The translations under genes were made by a program, and so were the position numbers. This document shows positions 32,120 to 46,003 of a DNA stretch of 64,000 nucleotides, piece after piece (the stretch's first letter is position 1; each line of letters opens with the position of its first letter). The stretch spans positions 75,728,472 to 75,792,471 of the forward strand of contig NC_086249.1 of NCBI RefSeq assembly GCF_021018805.1. Direction: 5' to 3'. This DNA comes from Prinia subflava (Eukaryota > Chordata > Aves > Passeriformes > Cisticolidae). The notes below the pieces were generated by a model, which searched no databases, had not been told where the DNA came from, and saw only the letters and a list, made by a program, of their open reading frames with translations.

Positions 32120-35100
32120 CTGTCTTTCCTATCCTTGAGAAATGCTCTCAGCCCAAACCAGCACTGGGAGGGAAGGCTGTGGCTGCTGCCAGCATTTCAG
32201 CCGCAGCCCTTTGAACAGGGCAGCCACCCTGGCATCACCTCATGGCTGCACATGCCAGCAAGAGTCTTGGGCACCTCCCCAGTGGAGCAGGAAACCCTTG
32301 TCTCAGTGTTCTGTTAATTGCCGGCAAAATCAGGGCACACAGAGCTCAGCTCAGGGTACAGAACCTTCAAAGCCACCCTGAGCCATCCTAACTATGATGC
32401 CTGATTGCTTCTGCATGTCCTTCTTCAGAAGGACACTGCTTGTTGTCCAGAAATTTGCATTCAGTATGGGCAGGAGGAAAAGCCTGAAATTTGTCTTCAA
32501 ATCTCTCAAAGGCTGAAAAGAAATCACACTTCACCATCCAACCATTTGGGAGCTGGAAGACTGTCAGGCAGAGATATCTCTTCCCATCCAGTTGTTGTCG
32601 TGGGGCTACAGAGGAAGAGTGTTGTATGACATCCTGACCTATTGTCCCATAAAAGCAAAGTTCTCCTCCAATTAACTGCTCCTCTATGAAAAGTCAGTGC
32701 CATCACTGTAAACAAAGAAGAAATATGGTCTGACTTGCTCAGCACCAAGTTTTCTCAGAGAGCGACCTGAGGAAACATTGAAGCTTTTTATCAGTCATCC
32801 TGATGGGCCATGCACTGATCAAAGTAAGAGTGTAAAACATCTTCTCCACTGAAACCCTTCTGTGAAGAAGCTATCTATTCATAAGAGGCTGCAGCTCATA
32901 AACATTTGAAGGAAGAAAGGATTTGGTGCCTTGCAACTAAATTGTACTAAAGATTAAGGGACCCCAGAGCTCTGGAGACAACAGTGACTTGAAAGTGAGG
33001 TTGAGTGCAGAAATAACCCCAGGTGACTGGGCAAACTATAGCCTTCCTGTACTGTCTATGACATCCCTGGCACTTCATTTCCCAAGGAATTATTAAGACT
33101 CAAGGGGTTGCATCTACTTTCCTGCACCAGCAGAGATGACTTTTCCCAGTGTGTTGCAGTGTGAATTTCCTCTCTTTGTGAGAAAGACTAGACACGCTCC
33201 AAGGACTGCCAGTGTCTGAACTTAGGCCTGCACTCCCCGAGCCAGTACAGTTTGGCTAAGATGAATTGATGATACTTAGCTGCAGGTAAGCGTGGAAGTG
33301 GATGGTGCTGCAGGCATGCCAGGGACTGCTGGTACCTCTGTGCACACTTACATTGCATGGTGAAGTACAGCACAGAGATCTTCAGGCACAACACAGCCAG
33401 TGTGAAGTGAGTAAGGCTTTTGCACAGTGCTGTGCTATGTCAGAGAGACATCACTTGGGGTAATCTTGGCTGCTCTTCCCCCTGTGGCACTATACAGTGT
33501 GTACACTTCCTGTCAGGCATGCCTTCACATTTCTGCCTACCACAGATGCTCACACTACAGGCTTGAACTAATTTTTTTTATACATTTCTGCATTTTGTAA
33601 TGTTCCTTCTCTCAGCAACTTCACCACTCAGAGTCCAAAGAAAAGTCTGGAGAAACACAGAGGGTAATGGAGTAAAAATAAGTGTACTATCAGCTACAGT
33701 ACTTATACTACAGAACTGTGGAGACCATGTGCTATTTTTTAGGAGCACAAAATACTGGAAAATGCATGTGTTTTCCAGGATAACCCGTACCCCACTGCCC
33801 AGAGTGGACCATAACTTCAAGGAGACAGTGGGGTCTTCAGAGGGTGAAGCACAGGTTTGGGTCTTGAAGGGAGGTGTCTAGGTTCTGTCCACGGCTTTCT
33901 CAGCCAGCGTACAACACAGAGGGCATGTGCAAGCTTCTCTCTGCTCAGTAACTTCTGTCAGTGAAACACAGATGCTCATCATTTTTAGCAAAACTTTTTC
34001 TTACATACTCGTGGACAGGCTTGTCCAAGACCAAGATGTTAATGTGCTAGCTCTGTTCTGGGAGAGAGATCACTCTGGTGATGGTTCTAGAAAGTGTCTT
34101 ACCAGTTTTGCATTTTTTGTATGCCCTATCTAAGGCACTCCACTAAGAGCAACGCAAGGGTCTCAGTGCGGCTTCTGAGACAGCTCGCCCAGAACCATTT
34201 CCTCCTAGAGGCAATGCCACTGCAGCACTGAACAAGAATTGTTGGGGAGGCTTCAGTCCAGTGCAGTCTGCAGCTGCTGAATGACAAGTGACAGCCAAGT
34301 GATGACTGCTACCTGCAGTAGCTGACCATGAAGTTTGGGAGAACCATAGTATCAATTCCATTTTTTCCTCCTCCCCCCTCATTCTGCCTGCTGTTACTCT
34401 GTACCCAGGCATTGATGTTCTGGATCTGCTGGGATTTTATTTCACATTTTTAAAGAAATCAGGTTTTTGGACTTGTGCCTCTTTGTTGGCTGATGAAGGT
34501 GGATGAAGAAGTATGGGATTCTTTGCAGCACGTCAGACAGTGCTGCAAGCCTTTGCTTGGACAGCTGTCACTTGAGGTTGACAATCTGGCAAAGACAGAC
34601 TTGCACAAACTTCCATATTGTAGTTAAGGCTGTGATGTATTAGAAAAGCTTGATGTTCTCATTTAGTTGGCTTCAGCTTTGCTTACATCCCTGAGATTAC
34701 ACAGATGGCTCTGGCTTGCAATCTGCTCCAGGCTATATCTGTGAATGAGCTCCCAAAGTGGTATCTGTAGAGCTCCCTGATGGCTTTGGCATCTTTGATC
34801 ACCAGGTGCCATCACCTGTCTGCCTTCCCCTGAACAGAGATGCCTTGCAAGGACAGTTGGGCTTGTTCCTCAGAGAACCCAAAAGGCCATGAGGGATACA
34901 ACCAGATTTAAAATTTTCAAAGTTGACAAAGATGCTCAGTCAAGCAAACACCATTCATTTCAGCTGGGAGCTGCTATTAAAATCCCAATTCACACTGAAC
35001 CATCAGGGCTGTTTAAGTAACAAATTATTCCAAAATATACTTTAACATACAAGGCTCCTAAAATGGAATGTGGCTGGGGTTTTTGACTATAATAGGTGCC

Positions 35101-36841
35101 TGCATTTCATATCAGTCTGTTGCAAGAAATACAATTAATCCATACTTGCAGTGGTTAAAGAGGTTTTTCCACTCTTGGAAACAATACTGTTTTAAATATG
35201 GTTGTGCATGAATGTACACACACAAACAAATAATATATATAGATAGATATACCCTGTCTAAAATGGGTTCACCCTGAATTTTAACCCAACCAACTCTAAG
35301 ATGCTGCACCACAAAAAAGCAATCACTAAGCAGACAGAGTTGTAGAAAAAAACCCTACAGACACTTTGGGACCAATGTGCGCAAGCTAAAACTTTATGTA
35401 CTATGCAGCATTAGCAGAAGAGTGGGAAGAAAAATATGAGAGAAATCTGTAGTTTAAAGATAATAGTGTGTTAGTTTTTTATTTTTAACAAGGTAAAAAA
35501 ACAGTGCCCACATGGGCAGAATGGCAAATTCATGTACTAGCCTTTTGTTTCCAAAATAATTATTTTCTCAAAGAACACTAAAGACTGAAATATATAAGTT
35601 GTGGTAATACACGTATATATGTGTATGCTCCAGAAACTAGTGGGCATTGGTTTTACCATGTATATGATTAGAATCTCTATGGCAAGTCTTGCCAAAACAA
35701 AAGAAAAAAAAAATTAAAACATTAATTTGGAGTGGCTTTGCTCTTTTGGAACTATGTAAGATAATAAAAAGAACATGAACTGAAAGCTGGGCCCCAATAC
35801 AATTTAAACCATTGAGACCCTTTAGAGCTCAGTAATCCTCCTGCAGGTCCCTCTGAAATGGCATTTGCTCTTCCACTCAGCAACTGACACTTGGACCCTT
35901 TTAGGGATTCAAAAGAGCTGCAAAATCCCAGAGAAGCTGCACCTTACTGCCCAATTTTGAGGCACCTCACTTCATGTGGTAGATCTTCTTCATGCCCAAG
36001 ATTCCAGCACACTTCTGTAGGGGGCACACCTACCCAACACAGGGAGGCAGACCACGCTGCTTTGGCACTTTTCTGGATTCCCCTTTTCCCATGCACTCAC
36101 TGTAAACAATTATTGGAGAGCCTCACATACCCAGTTTGCAGCAGCGGTGCTGCTGTGTGCCATAAGCAAGAAACTCTTGTTCAAAGATGCTTGTGTTTGC
36201 CACTGGTAGACTCTCACTCTCATCCCAGAGACTACGCTGTTGCCTTCAATTTCTTGTTTTCTTGACCAAGCCTGCTTGTAGGACACGGGTCAGTCTATGA
36301 TGAGGTTCCCAAAGTTCATGACTCACAGAGAACTCAGAATTATTTAACTACCTTTAAAAAGCTAAGTGACTGGAACAGTAACAAAGTAATTTCTACAGTT
36401 TGGCTTGCCACTGCAGACCAACTCAGCAACAACATTTGTTTCTCATTAAATTTCTGTGGTTTATTTTTCTTAGCTCTATGGATAACCAGGCGGAGGAGGG
36501 TACAGAAGGGAACCATGGTCTCTGAATGAATCACAGTCTCAGATATCAAATTGTTATCCTCTACTACGTCTCCTGCTACCCAGACCTCAGCTATAACAAA
36601 CTGAAGCCATTGTTTTCAATCTGCAATCCTCCACGGTTATTCCTGTGAAGATATAATACCATTAGAAAATTCCCAGATGGGCTGCTGTAGAGCTGATATA
36701 TTCATTTATTTTTCCTTTTAAACAGACCCTTCAGCAGTAAATTCACAAATAACAAGAACTGAGGTTTCTAAACGGTGAACTGGAGCCAAGTGCTTCTGTG
36801 GCAGACAGATGAAGAGGTCAGTCAGCTCTCTCAGCACAGCA
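32120..36841. other. Intergenic spacer, no gene seen
   Basis: It begins where similarity to the LTR stops. Unique sequence without recognisable repeats apart from a short TA/GATA-rich patch near 35230-35252. Confidence 0.6.
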
Positions 36842-36890
36842 TCATAGAATTGTTACATTGGAAAAGACCTTGAATTCAATGCATTGAATG
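36842..36890 (-). mobile_element. Short CR1 LINE tail, minus strand
   Basis: ATCATAGAATTGTTACATTG followed by GAAAAGACCTTGAA resembles the reverse complement of the CR1 terminus (atcatagaatggtttgggttggaaaagacctt). Only about 50 bases are recognisable. Confidence 0.65.
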
Positions 36891-37301
36891 CAATGGTATC
36901 ATCAGAGAAGGTGACAAGGCAGGAATTGTTTTCTGCTTTCAGAAATGACCACTCCTGAAGCTGATAAACACATATGGCAAGCAGGCAGAACAACACAAAA
37001 AATCTTCTTTTAGATCATGCTTATTTTCAACACTACTATTCCTTCACTATACTAGACATGGAAAGCATCTTACACCACTGGATATATCTAGGGTTTGCCT
37101 ACATGGAATCTCTGTACACTTAGCTGGAGATTAGAAGTTATCCTATTAGCTCATGGATCTGCAGACCTTGCCAATCAAGGTTTATTGCCAAAGGTGTTGG
37201 AGTCTGTTTGGCCCCAGCTAGTCTGACCTAGAGAGTACTTCCAATCTCCTTCAGTGCTAGGTTGGTTATTGATGAGAGCCTATTTACAAGAGTGCATAAT
37301 G
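36891..37301. other. Spacer between two CR1 fragments
   Basis: About 400 bases. The left end has a small GAATGCAATG-type imperfect repeat after the minus-strand CR1 tail. Degraded CR1 sequence may extend further on either side. No gene seen. Confidence 0.5.
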
Positions 37302-37572
37302 AGATGACAAGGGGGAATGTTTTTAAACTGAGAGTAGGTTTAGATCACATATGAGGAAAATATTCTTTACTGTGAAGGTTGTGAGGCATTGGAACAGGTT
37401 GTCCAGAGAAGTTCTGAATGCCCCTCTCCTGGAAGTGTTCAAGGCCAGGCTGGATGGGGCTATGAGCAGCCTGATGTCGTGGAAGGCTTCCCTGCCCATG
37501 GCAGGGCGTTGGAACAGATGATCTTTAAGGTCCCTTTAACCCAAACCATTCTAAGATTCTCTGATTCTATGA
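37302..37572 (+). mobile_element. CR1 LINE fragment (3' end), plus strand
   Basis: It runs from GATGACAAGGGGGAATG and TTTTTAAACTGAGAGTAGG through TTCTTTACTGTGAAGGTTGT, GGAACAGGTTGTCCAGAGAA, AGGCCAGGCTGGATGGGGCT and GATGATCTTTAAGGTCCC to ATTCTCTGATTCTATGA. This is the complete 3' end of a 5'-truncated CR1 copy. Confidence 0.93.
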
Positions 37573-40500
37573 TACCAGAAACCACTTTAAGTCATAGTGA
37601 CAAGCTTTAAAGTAAGCCACAGACACTGTATTACACCACCCCCAGCCAAAATGTTATTGACTAACTTGATTAAGCTTAGAGAGCTTAAGATCACAGTTGT
37701 TGGGTTGGTTGTTTTTTTTTCAGGCTCTGTTCTGTTCTAAAACAACATTGTATTAAAGCACTTAACATTCCCTTCCATGCTGAAGGGAACCACCCTGTTC
37801 ACTGCCTCTCTGTGTGGCTGCACTTCATGCTACACAAATTTGCTCTTCCTTGTTTGTTTTGGAAACTCATTGGCAGGAAGCCATCTCCAACTGTACAAGG
37901 CATCTGGAACTCAGGCTTTGATTCAGTGAGTTTGTCTCACACTACTCTGGATGAAAAGGGCAGCTCAGTCAAGCAGGTATTTTCTTCTTCAGTTCCCAGT
38001 GCCGTGGCAGCAGCCTTGCTTCTCCTCTTGTTCAAAACATATCATTTAAAGATGCACTTTCAGATTTCTATGAGGAAGGCAAAGGGGAAGGCAGTTAAAC
38101 TCACCTCCTTTATCAAACTCCAGAAAAAAAACTTAATGAAAAACACTTAAATAATGACATGCAGCAGCTGCACATTTTCGGGTGGTACTCTTAATTTTTT
38201 GTTCAATCTCTAGTAAGTGAATTAAAATGAAAAATGCAAAGAATCTAGAAATCACATTCTTTCAGAGCTTGTTGCTATCTATTTTTTTCAGCCAGGTTTC
38301 TAAAGGAAAAAAACTTCTGCACAATCTTGTTGGATTACACAACAATCTTGTGTATCCCCTTGCTCCTTACCTCTGCTACACCGTCCTCCAACACACTAAT
38401 TCTAAAATAATTTAATTATTTCAATCAGATTTGATATGAAGATCAAAACCACAGTGATACAAAGACCAAACCAGTTTTTATGGGAGTAGCCTAACAAGTA
38501 AAGGGAGAGATTGTTAAAGACACACTAATCAAGGAGAGGCCCCTGGTGTTAACACAAGCCATCAGTCACAGGAAATTGCATCTGATAAATATTATGAATA
38601 GACCACCTGAGAGAAAAAACCTCAGATCACTGCTTCTACTTTATTAGACACCTGAGCATCCAGCCATGAGACACAACTCCTCTGGCGAAGCACACTTTGC
38701 TGCTCCTCCTGCTGCTAGAGCTGCTCATTTAAAAACAAGCATTAAGAAAATTTCTCACTCCTTTCATCCATCCGTGTGACTTCTTTGACCTCACTGAATT
38801 CCAGCATCTCTACCTATCCTTCACTCTTTCAGGCTCATTTCTTTACCTGATGCCAGCTGATAATGGTTAGGCGGGTAGCAAACCAGATAAGGCTCACTTC
38901 TGTCCCCAGCGCTTACCACTTAATAAGGGACAAACCAGACAAAAAATGTTCAACAGAATCTATGTTCACAAGTTCTACACTCAGCTAGCCCATGTAAAGA
39001 AAAAGTGCTATAGGTTTTTTACGGGTAGGTGGAGCCTTTCCCATGTAATGATTTGGAATATTTTACAGGATTTCTCTAAATGAGCATGTCTTTCTGAGAA
39101 CAATAACATAATTAAATGTTAAGGAAAGTATTTCCTTTGCCTTTAATTTTCCCCCATACATTTTTCATTATTTCTGAGTACCTTATCTAAGACTTGTTTT
39201 TTTACTGTCTTCTATTCTCTTGCACATTCTTTGGCTGCTTTTCATGCCTGTTATTTACATTTTGACTTCAAACCAACCAATCCGTCCTGCTCTTAATTCC
39301 TGGGAAACTCCAGTGCCACAGCTGAGCTTCCCATGCAAAGATTAATTTCTGGCAGCTCCTTGCTCACAGGCATGCACCTACACTGTCAGTTCAGATCCAA
39401 AGTGTGCTTTTGGTGCTGATCTCCTGGCTATCTCCTCCAACCATGCTTTTCCTGTCATAACACTATGGCCTCTAATAGGCATCCAGACTGTGGGACAAAG
39501 GTAGAACTAGTCCTAAAGTAAAAATTCCCAGCATTGCATCCTGTGTGAGTGTCATTTCCTGAGGACCAACTGTTTTGTTCTACAAATGCATTCTAACACA
39601 AACTCTTCCAGTGACAGTACACACCACTGGATGCAAGAGGAGAAATTGTCCTAGAATTTCCAAGGAGCATTTCTATGATTTTAATACATCAGTGTTTATA
39701 ACTAACCCAGGTATACGCTCAGGATATTTTCACTTTTCATTTGACTTGTTTGCTGTACATGAGGGTGAGTTTGCTGGTGCCTGAGCCCATTTTGTGACTA
39801 CATCACACACCAAGTTCAAGTTAATTGATAATAGTCAGATTTAAGATTAATCCAGCTGAATGGGATGCAGTCAGTCTGCGAGGGTTAAATCTATATTGTC
39901 TCCAGAGAAATAAAATACAGAAAGCAAAATAAAGAGAAAGATTTCCAAACAAGTTCCTTCTGCTTGGGAATGTAAAAATGGTGCCCATGTTCCCTGTATC
40001 AAATTGATTGGCTGAAGAAAAGGTTAGGCTGGGTTTTGTAATCTGCTCGGTCTTGCAGCAACTTGAATGATCACACATGCATCAAGTTACACAAAATAAT
40101 TAAAAAGGATTGTCAGAGGCCGAGCTGTGAAACCAGTACACTACTTCACAGTTACACTTGTGATACATTGAGACCTTAACTCTCTTGACTTCACTGATTC
40201 TGATGCTCACTGAACTACAGTGATAACTAAGTAAATAAAATAAATCTCTGTAATTTCTCTGAGTATTCTTGGGTGTGGTGTTTTTATTATTTGTCAGTGC
40301 ATGATGTTTCTGTGTAATGATATTTATGAAGTTACAAGGCTGAAGACAAGATATGAAGAGACATCAGCATTCCTCAGTGCTACTGCACAGAAAAAAACAA
40401 ACTCCTAAAAGCACTTACTATGGTTACTTTTCTGAGGTTTATTCTCTTTTATATGGAGCTAGAGTCTGTAAATAATAATCCAGAATATCAAATTAATGAC

Positions 40501-40854
40501 ATTGAAAGGAATTACAGAGGCATCTGGGTTACACATTCATCCAACCGTATATGAGTTCCCCTTAAATGGCATTTTACATTTTTGTAAATTGAATTAGACA
40601 CAATTTCATCATGTACATTAGCAGGAATTAAATACTGAACTAGTTCCAGAGAAGCGACATTCACCACATGCCCCCCAAACCATTTTATTGATGAGCATGA
40701 AACAGTTTATGTAGGTTCAACAACAGCAGTGCATCTTTATGGAGATGAGTGAATTTTACACAAGGCATAAATCACAATTACAGCAAACATGAATTCTCAT
40801 CATTATCTGACCTCGTCAGCCTGACGTCCCCAAGGGCCCACGAGGTTAGCTCTG
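37573..40854. other. Intergenic spacer, no gene seen
   Basis: AT-rich unique sequence, with short open frames of no recognisable family. Confidence 0.6.
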
Positions 40855-40860
40855 GGTTGC

Positions 40861-41322
40861 TGAAGGAGTTACTCCAAGACTGTAGAGTCGGCGACAAAGT
40901 ATCTCTATAATCTAAGTAGCAGGGGTTGCACGTGGTTTATTGTGAGGGCCTCGCTTGTAGCTGCTAGGCACAGCTAAAGGAGGCCAGGAGAGCAGGAACA
41001 GAGAGCGAGGTTCTGAATACCGTACAATAAATATCTTTCCAAGTTGAATAGTCTGTGTTGGACCAACCAATCTAATACAAGATAATAACATTTACCTACA
41101 GCCAATAGAACTGTCCCATCACCTAAGGCAAGCAGAAGGGTATTGTTTAATCAAGGGAGCTGGCCCTCAGCTTGGCATATCATTATTCACTAGCTGATGG
41201 CCCTGTACTCCACACCCTAAATCTCAAAGCTTGCTTTCATTTCTATCTCGCTTGCTGAACTCCTACTCCCAGAATCTAAGCCACCATATTTGCAAGGTCT
41301 TTCTGCTTCATCTTTCCCAACA
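40861..41322 (-). mobile_element. Solo LTR of an endogenous retrovirus (ERVK-like), 462 bp
   Basis: Read on the minus strand it starts TGTTGGGAAAGATG and ends GAGTAACTCCTTCA. Six-base direct repeats GGTTGC flank it exactly (40855-40860 and 41323-41328). On its own strand it has a TATA-like ATATTTAT at about 41026-41033, then a pyrimidine-rich start region, then AATAAA at 40936-40941 about 90 bases on, and roughly 75 bases of U5. This is the U3-R-U5 layout of an LTR with no interior left. The 6-bp duplication suggests a class II (ERVK-like) element. Confidence 0.85.
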
Positions 41323-43918
41323 GGTTGCCACTGAGCTTCACATAATGTAACACATGGGGTGGAAAGAGATTTTTATTCATGGCTTCAATCACATAGCATA
41401 CAGCTATGGCACGTGAGCCGGGGAGATAGCTGCAGGACAGAAACACTCACCACAGGTCCTTCTCCCTGAAGCTGCGTATGCTCACTCTGAGGCCTATGAA
41501 GCTTGGCACAGAGCTTCCATAATTAGCTTGCACTGACTTGGAGTATATGCTTTCTGTTGTGGTTTTTTGTTGTTGTTTGATTGCTCTAGGCGTGATTTTG
41601 AGGTTTGTTTGTTTGTTTTCCAGAAATTATCCGTGTAGTCTATGTTTACAATCCTTAGCATCCACCAAGAAGCATGGAGGTACAAGAGGAGCACAGCAGC
41701 TGACCTATCCTCCTGCTTTTAACCTCTGGTCACATGCTCTCTATAACTATGCTCCAAAGTTTAAAAAGCTGCAGTTTAATACAACTGTCAATGTACTGCA
41801 GTGAGTGTCTGCCTCCCAGCAGATGAGGGCTATTAAAAGAAGGGTAAGGAATTCTTCCATGCAAAAAGTCCCTTGGATGTAACTAATGCTCCTTATATTG
41901 AAGCTCTCTGTGCCTCCATTCCCATTTATTTGTTTTGCATTGTTCTGGATTGTGAAGAGATGACCAGCGCAAGGAAATACTTAAGCTGGGAAAAGAAAGG
42001 GCACAGGGAAAAAGGGGCTTCAGTCAAGACATGCTAGTCAAGGTATTACCTGAACTGAAACTGGAAGGTAACAAGAAGCATCTGGCATTTAAGGTAGCCA
42101 TAGCAATTTTGTAATTAAAGGAAAAACTGCTCCTGGTGTAAATGTCAAGGCACCCTGGTCAACTTCTTGTTCTAAATCGCAGACTACTGCCAAGCTGGCA
42201 AAGCTATATGGACTTCAGTGATAACAAAACAGCAAGTGTCAGCATCCACTCACTTTGGTAGAGCCTGACAGAAATGGAGGTGCAGGTTGGAGAAACTACA
42301 GGCATGGTAGAAAAAAAGACAGCTACTGATACAGAATACGTATTTCTTCACTCTAGTCACACCCTGTAAGACTATGAGTGCGTGAGAGCTTCCCAAGTGC
42401 AATGGTTTGTTCCTCGAATGGCACCTTTTCCTTTTAGCATCGCAAATGTGAACATAAAATATTTGAACAAAGTGGGAATTCCAGTAATGTCCTGTCAGAC
42501 CTGTCTTAAAATCGATGTGGTCAATGCCCTGTTGTTTATCTAAAGGAATTCAAATCCACATAAGCCTGACGGCTTTTACTCTCAAACCTTGTTAATGGGA
42601 ATCTGCTCCAAATGAGGCCATTCATGCTACACTGCCTCTTACATGGACAGCTTTGAATTTTAAATGCTTTATTCTCCTTTGTATGCTTCCACATTGAAGC
42701 CAACATCTTGCACAAAGCCAGCTATATTCCTGCATTAGCAAAGCAGATCCTGAGTGATGTATCAGGGGAAAAGTTAGCTTCGTCCACTCTTGTCAACGGA
42801 TTAGGTTTATACACATCTCTTCACAGCATTTAAATGTAGCTTTCTGAATGTTTTTTTTTTTCCACTATCTTTGGACCACTGCTGGTGTATGCTTCTCTGT
42901 TCTCACACTGCTGTTCACTGAATCACCATGGCCATTACTATCAGTAATGTACTACCTGTAGAACTACCAGTACTACTTTGAAGCCAGTGGTCCATGTGCA
43001 CCCAAGAAGTGTAAAATAGGAGGAAAAGCAGAACCACTTTGTCTTAAGTATCTGTAGTGGTTTCTCTGGACAACTGTGTGAGTTGTGATTCTCCATGGAC
43101 TTCTCCTAGGTTCTCAGCTGGCTCTTTTCTCTCCTGTCACTTTTCTTCTTATGTTTACAGGTGACAAACCACTGGTTTGCACTGGCCAAAAGCAGATTTG
43201 CTGTTGTAGCTGTGTGAAACTCTGAAGCTCTGCTGCTCCATGTGCTGCCTCCAGACTAGAAGCAGTACAATCACTGATGAATGCTATTTCATAGAGCTTA
43301 GGTAGAAGAGAGGTGTAGCTCCCTGAGGTGTTATCACCCCATCTTGTCCCCAGTGCTTGTCAGCACTTCTCTGCTGAGGCTGGTTAGGAGAAGAAAGCAC
43401 CAAGATCTTCCCTGATATATCAAGATAAAGGCAGCTGCTGCATGGGGGACTGACTTACATGACCAAGCTTCTGCTGAAGCTCACAAGTTCTGCTCAGCCA
43501 TCTCAGTTTTGTGGCAGGTGACCCGCATCAAAGGAACAGGGACAAGAGGCTGGGGAAGAAAGGAAGGAAGAAGCAGCACAAATGTCACAGATGAGTGCCA
43601 TGTATGAACATGAATGCCCACAGGCTCCAGCAGTAATGGTGGTTTTGTCTTAAACTCTCAGGCTGATGATACTGAAATACAAGCTAGTGGTAATGAGGAA
43701 GATTAAGGCTCTTTGTGCAATATGCTCTTACATTCATCCACAGTGAGTGATCCCCATGCCAAGTAACACCTAAGGAGCTAATTAGGAAACAAATGAAGTC
43801 AAGAACTGGTGGGACAGGAAGATGACCCAGCTCTGGTAGACCCTGTCACTAGTGACAGAGCAAGGACATCCATCCTCAGAGAGATCCATAATGAAAACAA
43901 GGAAAAAACCTCTTATAA

Positions 43919-43940
43919 ATTGTTCTACAATTGTTCTACA
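43919..43940 (+). repeat. 11-bp tandem duplication
   Basis: AATTGTTCTAC is present twice in direct succession. Confidence 0.85.
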
Positions 43941-44474
43941 AAACCTTGTCCACTATGGTGTGTGGGTAGGATTGGGTTCAGAATGTGAAAGGCAGAGTAC
44001 TCATTTCACCTGGAGAGCAGGCACAGCTTAAAAGCCGACTTGAAAACTTCTTTGACCGGAAGTATTCAACCACGATCCAAAAAACCTCCCTTTTCTGGTG
44101 AACAGCATGCAATATCCTGCTGTCCTGGAGACAGGCAGGTTGCTTGCAAGGCTTGATCTCGAATCTGGGGCAGCCAGTAAATTGAAAAAGGATTTCTCTT
44201 TTTTAATTCTGCATGCATGCAACTCACCTGATCACTAAACTGATTTTTTTAAACCACATGTGTTTTTGTCAAGTGAAGGAAATGTTTAAAAACAAGTATC
44301 AGAAAATGAGGCAGTTTCACTATCAGATTTGCCACATTGGATCCTAGAAAGATAAGAAAGCTGTACTTTCAATTCTAAATATAATGTCATGCGCTAATTC
44401 TATTCCAAATGCCATTTATGTTCACTTTTCATTTTTAACAAAAAAAATGGAGCAAAACTTGAAATATTCTACAC

Positions 44475-44527
44475 ATACTATATATATACTATATAGTATA
44501 TGTATGTATATATACATATACATACTA
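44475..44527. repeat. AT-rich palindromic microsatellite
   Basis: It contains a perfect 18-bp palindrome ATATACTATATAGTATAT (44484-44501) followed by imperfect TATG/TATA repeats that are themselves near-palindromic. This is cruciform-prone sequence. Confidence 0.8.
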
Positions 44528-45950
44528 TTCTCTACATTACTCATTTTCAAAGTAATTGTGTATTTAAAGGGATTTATATCTAGCAGCAAATTCAGCTATA
44601 ACTTAGGAAATATGCATAAGCAGTCTTTTTGTACTAAAATAAGCACGCAGAATACAGGAACTAATCCTTAGAAGCCTACCAAAAGTATGCTGAATTGTCC
44701 TAACTCGCAAACAATGGAGTATTACTAGAAATGGAAACATTTTTTATTACTGAAATCTTTAAAAAGAACATTCTGCCACATGAGACACAGGCAAAGAGGA
44801 TGAATGAGCTGTGTAGCTGGACAGAGTGCACATCTATTCTGGATGGTTATTTTAAATGAGAAGCAGACAATTTAGACTAAATTTTCCATGGTATAAATCT
44901 ATTAGCCTTAATGGTGTTTTGACTTCTCAAATTTGCCCATATCTTTCAAAGACAGAGCCATTTAACTATGGTTTTTAAGGCTGTAAGTTGAGCTAGCAGA
45001 ATTAGGAACAATAGGTGTGTAAGTACAAGTTGTCAGGGGCTTTTTCTTCTGAAAAGGAGGAACAAAGTGAACTCTCTTGAGTGCAAGAAAAACAGGAACC
45101 ATGAGAAAGCAAAGGAGGCCAGATGCTTGCAGCCTTCAGCGAGAAGCAAACTGCCCATGACTAGGGTTGAATTGATGAGGGTGAGTCAAGTGCCTATGGT
45201 CCATGGTAAGTAAAACAAGAGAGCTGCAAGGAAGAAATGGAAGAGAAAAAAGACTGCTCAGGGAGGGCTGGATGTGTTCAGAGGTGGTAGCCATGCCTGC
45301 AGCCCTTGAGGATCAGGAGGCCAGTGCAGCAGAGATGCATATCTAGGGAACAGGGAAAGGCCCATCCACTTTGGAGCAAGACCAAGCAGCTCCTAGCTCA
45401 GGCTGTGCTGGCTGAAATACAGAAATGGATCTGCAACTGGGTATACCCAAAGAAAGTTCTCTATTGAAGACAATATGGAGGATAAAGTAAACATAATATG
45501 AATTCTTCCTCCCCTAAGAAGAGGAAGAAAAATTACCCCAAAGCCAGATAAACAGTTACCAATCTGAAACTTGCTAGGGCTGCAGAATGGGTGCTGCTTT
45601 TGGGCTCTGCACCCACCTTGCTAACAGCAGAGTCAGGAGGGAGGACTCCAGAAAGAGGTTTTGAACAAGTATTTTTCAGCGTGACTACAGGTCCTTCAAT
45701 CTGTCATACTGTGACTGGCTGGTTTGGATGCTAATGATTCAGACATTTACAGGACTTTGTCCTACCTTTTCAGCAGCTTTGTCCAGCCTGTCACAAAATT
45801 AAGAATTTGGGTTTGTAGCAGAAATATCTGTTAGTGTGGATGAGTATTTAATTTTTGATAAAGGTAACAGAAGACATTCAGTTAATGAACCCTCTGGAAC
45901 AGCTCTCCAACAGCTCCCCTCAGCTATGTGTTTGTTAGTGGGCAGTATTT

Positions 45951-46003
45951 CACAGAATCACCGAATGTTTGGGGTTGGAAGGGACCCCTGGAAATCATTT
46001 AGT
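45951..46003 (-). mobile_element. Short CR1 LINE tail, minus strand
   Basis: CACAGAATCACCGAATGTTT, then GGGGTTGGAAGGGACCCCTG and GAAATCATTTAGTC, is the reverse complement of a CR1 3' terminus. Similarity fades after about 50 bases. Confidence 0.85.

Larger units (their letters stand above)
41329..45950. other. Intergenic spacer, no gene seen
   Basis: It holds a (GTTT)n patch at 41602-41619, the 11-bp duplication at 43919-43940 and the palindromic microsatellite at 44475-44527. 42430-42830 is low-repeat unique sequence that could be a conserved non-coding element. Confidence 0.6.

Noticed and set aside
40801..40860. Alternative left boundary of the 41-kb LTR at 40808 (CTGACCTCG)
   Set aside because: It gives no target-site duplication; the boundary at 40861 gives an exact 6-bp match (GGTTGC).
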